A stretch of DNA of 36,664 bases, from the NCBI GenBank assembly GCA_025060455.1, contig JANXBY010000059.1, positions 1 to 36,664 on the forward strand, written 5' to 3'. Below are positions 31,147-36,664 of this stretch, piece by piece. The notes beneath the pieces are model-generated. The model did not search any database and was not told where the DNA came from. It was given only the letters and a program-made list of their open reading frames with translations. The position numbers and the translations under genes were made by a program. The stretch's first letter is position 1; each line of letters starts with the position of its first letter. The stretch is from Armatimonadota bacterium. GTDB lineage: Bacteria > Sysuimicrobiota > Sysuimicrobiia > Sysuimicrobiales > Sysuimicrobiaceae.

Positions 31147-32498
31147 GGAGCGTCCTGTGGGTGGCCGCGGCGCTGGCCGCCGCACTCGGCGCGGCAGCGA
31201 CGTGGGACCACGTACGGCACGCGGGCAGGGTGCTGCCCGGGGTGTGGGTGGACGGCGCGCCCGCAGGAGGAATGACCCCTGCCCAGCTCGGGGAACGCCT
31301 CGCCCGGTCCGCGCGGGCCGAGTTATCAAGGCCCGTCCAGGTGCGGGCGGGCAGTCGGCGCTGGGTGGTGCGGGCATGGCAGCTGGGGTTGCAGGTGGAC
31401 GTGGAGGAAGGGGTTCGCCGCGCGTACCTCGTGGGCCGTGAGGGCACGTGGTGGTCGAGGGTCCGGCAGCGGTGGCGCCTGTGGAGGGCCGCCGTGGAAG
31501 TCGAAGTGCCCAGGCGGGTGGAAGGCAGGCGGCAGCGCGCGTTCCTGGACCGGGTATCCCGCGAGGTGGACGTTCCTGCGCAGGACGCGCGGCTGGTGGT
31601 CGCGTCCGGACGGGTGGAGGTGGTGCCGGGCCGCGCCGGGCTGGCGGTGGACATCCCCGCCGCGGAGGAACGCCTGCGAAACGCCCTCCTCTTGCCCGTA
31701 GCGGAGGTGGAGCTGCCGGTAAGACGCGTAGAACCGCGCTGGACCGCAGAACGGTTGGTAGCCCTGGGGATCTCGCAGCCGGTGGCCAGTTTCACCACCC
31801 ATTTCAGCGGTGACCCGGACCGCGCCCACAACGTCGCCTTGGCGGCGTCACGGCTACGGGGGGTGCTGCTGCCCACGGGGTCGGAGCTTTCCTTCAACGC
31901 CCTCGTAGGCCCCCGCACCCAGGCCGCGGGGTTCCGACAGGCGCCTGTGCTGGTGGAGGACGAACTGGTCCCAGGAGACGGGGGAGGGGTGTGCCAGGTG
32001 TCCACGACCGTGTTCAACGCGGCGCTGCTGGCCGACCTAGAGGTCCGACAGCGGGTCAACCACACGCAGCCGGTGCCCTACGTCCCCGTGGGCCGGGACG
32101 CCACGGTGGTGTACCCCTCGGTGGACCTGCGGGTGCGCAACCCAGGCCCGCCGCTGCTCCTCTGGACGGAGGTGACCGGCGACCGGCTCACCGTTACCTT
32201 TTACGGTCCCGTACGGCCCCGCCGCCGGGTCAAGGTGTTGGTCACGGACGTGCAGGTCATCCCACCCCCCGGAGGCCACGTGGTGCGGGCTGATCCCGAC
32301 CTGCCCGTGGGACGGTGGAGGGTACTGCCCGCGCGGCCGGGATACCGCGCGACCACGGTCCGGGAGGTGTGGGAGTCGGGGCGTCTGGTGCGGAGGGAGG
32401 TGGTGGCCCGGTCCGTGTACCGCCCCGTGCCCCGGACGGTCAGGGTGGGCGACCGCCCCACCGCTGGGAGCGCACAGCTCCAGGGCCGGCGTCCTTGA
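31143..32498 (+). CDS. VanW-family protein with C-terminal G5-like domain
   Basis: The 451-residue protein starts with a signal/anchor (VLWVAAALAAALGAAATW) and is probably exported. A peptidoglycan-binding-4-like domain (about 50-200) precedes the VanW domain, recognised by FTTHFSGDPDRAHNVALAA, LLPTGSELSFNALVG, GGGVCQVSTTVFNAALLADL and VNHTQPVPYVPVGRDAT. The last 70 residues resemble a G5 surface domain. VanW proteins occur near vancomycin-resistance and cell-wall genes but the activity is unknown. GTG 31143 overlaps the rlmB stop. Its end lies directly beside the sigH promoter. Confidence 0.88.
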   Translation: MRSVLWVAAALAAALGAAATWDHVRHAGRVLPGVWVDGAPAGGMTPAQLGERLARSARAELSRPVQVRAGSRRWVVRAWQLGLQVDVEEGVRRAYLVGREGTWWSRVRQRWRLWRAAVEVEVPRRVEGRRQRAFLDRVSREVDVPAQDARLVVASGRVEVVPGRAGLAVDIPAAEERLRNALLLPVAEVELPVRRVEPRWTAERLVALGISQPVASFTTHFSGDPDRAHNVALAASRLRGVLLPTGSELSFNALVGPRTQAAGFRQAPVLVEDELVPGDGGGVCQVSTTVFNAALLADLEVRQRVNHTQPVPYVPVGRDATVVYPSVDLRVRNPGPPLLLWTEVTGDRLTVTFYGPVRPRRRVKVLVTDVQVIPPPGGHVVRADPDLPVGRWRVLPARPGYRATTVREVWESGRLVRREVVARSVYRPVPRTVRVGDRPTAGSAQLQGRRP

Positions 32499-32523
32499 CC
32501 CGTGGATAGACGCTCTCTATAAT
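32495..32523 (+). promoter_or_regulatory. Consensus promoter for sigH
   Basis: TTGACC (32495-32500), 17 bases, TATAAT (32518-32523), almost perfect. Transcription starts near 32530, giving a leader of about 50 bases. The -35 box begins inside the last codons of vanW. Confidence 0.85.
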
Positions 32524-32541
32524 CTGCTCAGCATCCGGGGA

Positions 32542-32598
32542 ATGGACGTGCGGCAACATTCAAGGCGCGGAGGCGGTGCCGGTGGCGGTGGCGCGTAA
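32542..32598 (+). CDS. Possible 18-codon leader peptide overlapping sigH
   Basis: ATG 32542 lies just downstream of the predicted transcription start, after a CCGGGGA stretch, and runs MDVRQHSRRGGGAGGGGA to a TAA at 32596-32598, out of frame with and overlapping the sigH start. Could couple or dampen sigH translation; too short to prove from sequence. Confidence 0.2.
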   Translation: MDVRQHSRRGGGAGGGGA

Positions 32599-33217
32599 AG
32601 AAGCGACTCCGTACCCCGAAATGCTCGACGAAGACCTCGTGGAGGCCGCCAAAGCCGGAGACGATCGCGCGTCGGAGTTCCTCATCCACAAGTACCGCAA
32701 CTTCGTCCGGGTCAAGGCGAAGGCCTACTTCCTCATCGGCGCCGACCGGGAGGACATCATCCAGGAGGGGATGATCGGCCTGTACAAGGCCATCCGGGAC
32801 TTCCGGCGGGACAAGCTGAGCAGCTTCCGCGCGTTCGCGGAGTTGTGCATCACGCGTCAGATCATCACCGCCATCAAGACGGCTACCCGTCAGAAGCACA
32901 TCCCCTTGAACTCCTACGTGTCGCTGAACAAGCCGATCTACGACGACGACTCTGACCGGACCCTGCTGGACGTGATCGGGGGCCTGAAGGTGGCGGACCC
33001 TGAGGAGCTCGTGATCAACCGGGAGTCCTCGGCCCGCATGCGGCAGCGGATCCGCCAGAACCTCAGCGAGCTGGAGCACCGGGTCCTCAACCTGTACCTG
33101 GACGGCAAGTCCTACCAGGAGATGGCCAACGAGCTCCAGCGGCACGTGAAGTCCATCGACAACGCCCTCCAGCGGGTCAAGCGCAAGCTGGAGAAGAACC
33201 TGGAGCAGGACGACTAG
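32582..33217 (+). CDS. sigH: RNA polymerase sporulation-type sigma factor SigH
   Basis: Directs RNA polymerase to stationary-phase or early sporulation promoters. The 211-residue protein has the full SigH pattern: LVEAAKAGDDRASEFLIHKYRNFVRVKAKAYF (region 2.1), LIGADREDIIQEGMIGLYKAIRDF (2.2), RAFAELCITRQIITAIKTATRQKHI (2.3-2.4) and YQEMANELQRHVKSIDNALQRVKRKLEK (region 4.2 helix-turn-helix). I chose GTG 32582, eight bases from GGAGG (32569-32573); GTG 32576 gives two more residues but too little spacing. It is cotranscribed with a zinc-ribbon gene. Spore formation itself cannot be judged here. Confidence 0.96.
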   Translation: MAVARKEATPYPEMLDEDLVEAAKAGDDRASEFLIHKYRNFVRVKAKAYFLIGADREDIIQEGMIGLYKAIRDFRRDKLSSFRAFAELCITRQIITAIKTATRQKHIPLNSYVSLNKPIYDDDSDRTLLDVIGGLKVADPEELVINRESSARMRQRIRQNLSELEHRVLNLYLDGKSYQEMANELQRHVKSIDNALQRVKRKLEKNLEQDD

Positions 33218-33222
33218 GACGG

Positions 33223-33366
33223 GTGGTCCAAATCCCCTGTCCCCGCTGCGGGGTGCCCATCCTCCGCCTCAGGCCCAGCGAACCCGAGGAGTGGGTCACG
33301 TGCCCCCGTTGCGGCCACCGGTTTGAACCGGTGGAGGAGTTCTGGGTCGACGCCGAGGACATCTGA
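33223..33366 (+). CDS. Small zinc-ribbon protein next to sigH
   Basis: A 47-codon gene starting GTG 33223, five bases after the sigH stop. It reads VVQIPC6PRC9G, a 17-residue spacer and VTC27PRC30GHRF, then an acidic end EFWVDAEDI. Two CPxC knuckles are typical of a zinc ribbon of the MJ0042 type. Firmicutes have rpmG (ribosomal protein L33, also two CxxC pairs) directly behind sigH, but this acidic protein lacks the basic residues of L33. Very small size explains why automatic gene calls may miss it. Function unknown; perhaps a partner of SigH or RNA polymerase. Confidence 0.7.
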   Translation: MVQIPCPRCGVPILRLRPSEPEEWVTCPRCGHRFEPVEEFWVDAEDI

Positions 33367-33465
33367 AGGCCGCAACCACTGGAAGGAAGGCGCCCGGGGG
33401 CCCCGAATTCCACGGACATCACCTGGGGCCGTCCCCGGGAAGTCGCGGTGCGTCGGGGGAGATGG

Positions 33466-35610
33466 GTGCGGAACCGGGACGCCGCCGGCCTGTGCATCTT
33501 CCTCCTCGGCCGGTTCCGCGTGGTCGTGGGAAGCCGAGAAGTGCCCCCGGGCGCCTGGCGCCTCCGGCGGTCGTCGGCCCTGGTGAAACTCCTCGCCCTG
33601 TCGGCCGGCCATGTCCTGCCCCGCGAGCGGCTGTTGGACCTCCTGTGGCCTCGGGCTGGGCTGAGGTCCGCGTCCAACTCCTTCCACCAGACGCTGTATT
33701 TCGCCCGGAGGGCGTTAGAGCCGGCGATTTCCCACCGGGCGCCCTCCCGGTACCTGCTCCTCTCTCAGGGCCTCGTGCGGCTGACGGCTCCGGGTGGGAT
33801 CTGGGTCGACGCGCAGGAATTCTGGAACTGGAGCGAGAGACCGGACGACCTCGGGTCGCTGCGCCGGGCCTTCGAGCTGTACCGGGGCGACCTCCTCCCG
33901 GAGGACGCCTACGAGGAGTGGGCCGCGTCTGCCCGGGAGTCCCTGCGGACGCGGTTCCACCGGGTCGCCCTCGCTCTTGCTGAGGCCGCGCGGGGGGCAG
34001 GAGACCTGGCCCTGGCCGAGCACGCCCTGCAGCGGGCGCTGGAAAATGACCCAGCCCTAGAGGCCGCCCATGTGGGCCTCGTGCGCCTGTACCTGGAAAG
34101 AGGCAACGTCCAGCAGGCCACCCGGCAGTACACGGCCCTGGAGGCGGCCCTGCGTAGTGAGCTGGGTACAGAGCCCGGACCGGAGGCCCAAGAGCTCCGG
34201 AAGCGCCTGAGTCGGATGCTCGCTCAGCCCGCCCGGCGCCCCCCAAGCACCGCAGCCCTGCCGAGCCCGCTCTCTCCTCTCGTCGGCCGCCGGCGCGAGC
34301 TGGACGAACTGACCGGGAGGATCACCGGACACCGAGTGGTGACCCTCACCGGGCCACCGGGTGTCGGGAAGACCAGACTCGCGCTCGAGGCGGCCCGCCG
34401 CCTGTCCGACCGCGAGCCGTCGCTCCCTGTGTACGCCGTCGACCTTTCAGAGGTCTCGCACGCGGAGGTGCTGCGGGCTGTCCGGTCCGGTGTGAGGCTC
34501 CCCGAGGTCCCCGGGCACGCTGACTTAGACGTCCTGGTCGAGGGCCTGTCCGGGCGAAGGGCCCTCCTGTTGCTCGACGGCTGTGAGCGCACTGTGGCCA
34601 CCTGCGCAGAGCTGGTGAGGAGGCTTGTGGAGGCTGGCCCGGGCCTCCGCGTGCTGGCCACGAGTCTGGAGCCTCTCGGGCTGTCAGGAGAGGTCGTCTT
34701 CCGGGTCCCTCCGCTTGCCGTGCCGTCTGCCGAGGGGGACACCGCGATCTCCCAGCTGGGATCGGTAGAAGCGGTCGCGCTGTTCTTGGACCGAGTTCGG
34801 CTGGTGGATCCAGACTTCGTCCTCTCTCCCTCCAGGGCCCAGACGGTCGCGGAACTCTGCCGGCGGCTTGACGGCCTCCCGCTCGCCATCGAGCTCGCTG
34901 CCGCGCGGGTCCCGGCCCTGGGCGTGGAGGGCGTTCTCACCTCGCTCGAGCGGCGGCTCGATGTTCTCGCAGGCGGGAGCGGGGGACGTCCAGCGCGCCA
35001 CCGGACGCTGCGGGCGGCTCTGGACTGGAGCTACGCGCTGCTCGCGCCCCGGGAGCGGCTCGTGCTGGACCGCCTGAGCGTGTTCGCGGGGGGGTTCGAC
35101 TGGGCGGCTGCCGCGGCGGTGGCCGGCGAAGCTTTCCCCGGGGAGGTCCTGGAGGTGCTCGCGCGGCTCGTGGAACGGTCGATGCTGTTGGCGGAGGAGA
35201 ACCCCGCGGGGACCGTCCGGTACCGGCTGCTGGAGACCACCCGTGCCTACGCGGGCGAGCGGCTCCGGGCTTCCGGCGAGGAGGAGCAGGTCCGCGGTGC
35301 TCACGCCCGTCACTTCCGGGAGCTCGCGGAGAGCTGGACATCCACCCCAGCGGGCCCACACAGGTGCGGATGGGTGGACCAGCTGGCCCGCGAGCACGAC
35401 AACCTACGGGCTGCATTCCTCTGGTCCCTGAGAGCCGACCCCGAGGGTGCCGTACGGCTGGCTGTAGCTCTGGCGCACTGCGCGGGGGCGGCGGGCCGCC
35501 TGCGTGAGCTCCGGGACTGGCTGGACGCCGCGCTCAAGACGGAGCCGACGGGCAGCCTTCCTGGCCCGGACCCTGCTCGCCGCAGGCTCCCTCGCCCGTC
35601 GGGCGGGTGA
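33466..35610 (+). CDS. AfsR/SARP-type transcriptional regulator, N-terminal and ATPase part
   Basis: A large signal-integrating regulator. Domains in order: OmpR-type winged helix (LLGRFRVVVGSREVPPGAWRL onward, about residues 12-100), bacterial transcriptional-activation domain (WVDAQEFWNW to RLYLERGN, 113-230), an NB-ARC/STAND ATPase with Walker A GPPGVGKT (296-303) and Walker B LLLLDGCE, a winged-helix repeat (LDWSYALLAPRERLVLDRLSVFAGGF) and the start of TPR helices. The last 15 residues (SLPGPDPARRRLPRPSGG) look out of frame: the TPR helix continues in another frame downstream. GTG 33466 is preferred over 33448 because GGGGGAG lies 5 bases upstream. Probably the broken 5' part of a single gene (see 35504-36358). 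Confidence 0.82.
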   Translation: MRNRDAAGLCIFLLGRFRVVVGSREVPPGAWRLRRSSALVKLLALSAGHVLPRERLLDLLWPRAGLRSASNSFHQTLYFARRALEPAISHRAPSRYLLLSQGLVRLTAPGGIWVDAQEFWNWSERPDDLGSLRRAFELYRGDLLPEDAYEEWAASARESLRTRFHRVALALAEAARGAGDLALAEHALQRALENDPALEAAHVGLVRLYLERGNVQQATRQYTALEAALRSELGTEPGPEAQELRKRLSRMLAQPARRPPSTAALPSPLSPLVGRRRELDELTGRITGHRVVTLTGPPGVGKTRLALEAARRLSDREPSLPVYAVDLSEVSHAEVLRAVRSGVRLPEVPGHADLDVLVEGLSGRRALLLLDGCERTVATCAELVRRLVEAGPGLRVLATSLEPLGLSGEVVFRVPPLAVPSAEGDTAISQLGSVEAVALFLDRVRLVDPDFVLSPSRAQTVAELCRRLDGLPLAIELAAARVPALGVEGVLTSLERRLDVLAGGSGGRPARHRTLRAALDWSYALLAPRERLVLDRLSVFAGGFDWAAAAAVAGEAFPGEVLEVLARLVERSMLLAEENPAGTVRYRLLETTRAYAGERLRASGEEEQVRGAHARHFRELAESWTSTPAGPHRCGWVDQLAREHDNLRAAFLWSLRADPEGAVRLAVALAHCAGAAGRLRELRDWLDAALKTEPTGSLPGPDPARRRLPRPSGG

Positions 35611-36358
35611 CCTGCCGCAGGCGTCTGGTTACCTCGGCGAAGCCTTGCGGATCGCGGAGGAGAGCGGGGATCCCCTCTTGACCACGGAGGTGCTGACCGA
35701 AAGAGCAGCCGTGGCCTACGTTCAGGGGGACTACGATCACGCGGCGTCCCTAGCGCGGAAAGCCTTGGACGTCCTGCGACCCGTCGGCGACCTGCGCAGG
35801 AAGGCGGCGCCCGCAACATCCTGGGGCTCACAGCCCGCCACAGGGGGTGACGCCCGCACGGCGCGTGCACACTTCGTGGAGGTCCTGGAACTGGCGCGGC
35901 GGGTGGACGACCACGGCGGTGTAGCCGCGGCGCTCAGGAACATCGGCTGGGTCGCCCTGTGTGAGGGGAGCTGCGCGAGCGCCCAGGCCTACTTCGAGGG
36001 AGCCCTCGCCGAGCACAGACGGCTCGGTGACCGCCAGACCATCGCCGACCTCCTGAACGACCTCGGAGAGGCTGTGCAAGCCCGGGGAGACTGCTCGCGC
36101 GCGGAAGGCCTCTACCGTGAGGCGCTGATGCACTACGTGGCCACGGGCGACCGGGCGGGCCTCGCGGACTGTCTCCTCAAGCTGGCGTATGTGGCGCTCG
36201 GCCCCGGGCAAGTAGACCGGGGCACACGGCTTGTGGCCGCCGGCGACCGGCTGCGGTGCGAGGTCGGCGCGGGCCTGCCAGAGCGCGGACTGCGGCAGTT
36301 CAAGGAGCACGTGGGAGCAGCCCGGAGGGCCTTGGGAGAACAGTTCGACGGGGTCTAG
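35504..36358 (+). pseudogene. Frameshifted C-terminal TPR part of the AfsR/SARP-type regulator
   Basis: The upstream frame ends at 35610, but TPR repeats continue in the next frame from about 35543 (AAFLARTLLAAGSLARRAGD) to the stop at 36358, with repeats such as TTEVLTERAAVAYVQGDYDHA and AALRNIGWVALCEGSCASAQAYFEGAL. Between about 35810 and 35853 a third frame gives the expected TPR helix (RNILGLTARHRG) where this frame reads nonsense (ATSWGSQPATG), before the frames meet again at DARTARAHF. So three indels are needed to restore one gene. True decay, sequencing error or, for the first, programmed frameshifting are the options. Confidence 0.65.
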
Positions 36359-36562
36359 GCTGGCGGACGGGCCATGGGCCTAACGGAGGCCGTAGCCCTG
36401 GCGCTGGGTAGCTGGCCACCCCCGGACCCCGTGAGCCCGGCCCCGCGGGGCGTCTCTCTCCGACTGACTCGAACCTCCACATTCGTTGAAGAATCGCATA
36501 AGAGCGACCGGCTAGCCTCTAGTCCTGTGGCAGGGGTGCGACGTCGTACGGGGGTGAGGCAG

Positions 36563-36664
36563 GTGAGCGGGACCGGTGTCCGTGTGTACGCCATCGTGGT
36601 TGGCCTGACCGCGGCGCTCCTGGCGCCGGCCCTGGCCCAGTCGCCGTCACCGGTTCCCATCGCA
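36563..36664 (+). CDS. Start of a secreted protein, cut by the window edge
   Basis: From GTG 36563 the frame reads a short N-region with one Arg, a hydrophobic core YAIVVGLTAALLAPALA and an Ala-x-Ala cleavage site before Gln, then a Ser-Pro rich start (QSPSPVPIA). This is a standard Sec signal peptide. A GTG at 36554 in the same frame would add three residues. The protein's identity is beyond the window. No strong promoter is visible in the 200 bases since the regulator gene. Confidence 0.55.
   Translation, partial: MSGTGVRVYAIVVGLTAALLAPALAQSPSPVPIA

Noticed and set aside
36375-36389. GGCCT-AACGG-AGGCC hairpin after the regulator gene
   Set aside because: Only five pairs and no T-run, so not a convincing terminator.
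1-36664. CRISPR array, insertion sequence or prophage
   Set aside because: No regularly spaced repeats, transposase, integrase or phage structural motifs were seen.

Overview
The window is about 36.7 kb of very GC-rich bacterial DNA, densely packed with genes that often overlap by 1 to 4 bases and often start with GTG. The block from radA to sigH (radA, yacL-type PIN/TRAM, ispD, ispF, cysS, rlmB, then sigH) is the classic Firmicutes order. Together with a sporulation-type SigH, single-domain cold-shock protein, VanW/G5 protein and separate-subunit ADP-forming acyl-CoA synthetase, it suggests a deep-branching, probably thermophilic, peptide-using terrabacterium, either Thermaerobacter/Symbiobacterium-like or an uncultured high-GC lineage near Firmicutes. 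The lineage is an inference; no rRNA is present.

Layout. 1-4177: end of a thiolase, both subunits of an ADP-forming acyl-CoA synthetase, and a DadA-like amino-acid oxidase. 4184-5317 (minus): a divergent S-adenosylhomocysteine hydrolase homolog. 5477-7538: Tat-exported cyclase, UlaG-like metallohydrolase, inorganic pyrophosphatase. 7535-12867 (minus): a six-gene operon of M42 aminopeptidase, membrane protein, ornithine-cyclodeaminase-family dehydrogenase, Cys-rich Rossmann protein, leucyl aminopeptidase and small membrane protein, facing an M20 dipeptidase (13065-14435). 14476-17661: NAD synthetase, double-hotdog thioesterase, small membrane exporter. 17662-20280: a gene-poor, less GC-rich island with one lipoprotein gene, a long palindrome and apparent gene debris. 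20281-24639: speD, AEC transporter, YggT, cold-shock protein, MBL hydrolase, an unknown conserved-looking protein and a tandem universal stress protein. 25107-33366: the radA-to-sigH housekeeping block, followed by a very small zinc-ribbon gene. 33466-36358: an AfsR/SARP-type regulator that appears broken by indels. 36563-end: start of a secreted protein.

How it fits together. Two aminopeptidases, a dipeptidase, a D-amino-acid oxidoreductase and a dehydrogenase would take peptides to amino acids and keto acids. The split acyl-CoA synthetase (ADP-forming) and thiolase would handle the resulting acyl-CoAs with ATP gain. Promoters that I can read follow TTGACx-17-TAnnnT. Candidate unusual items are the SAHH homolog with a changed active site, the Cys-rich Rossmann protein, the split-residue thioesterase, the zinc ribbon behind sigH, the dyads at 18444 and 20164, and the frameshifted regulator. 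I did not find CRISPR arrays, insertion sequences with intact transposases, tRNA or rRNA genes.
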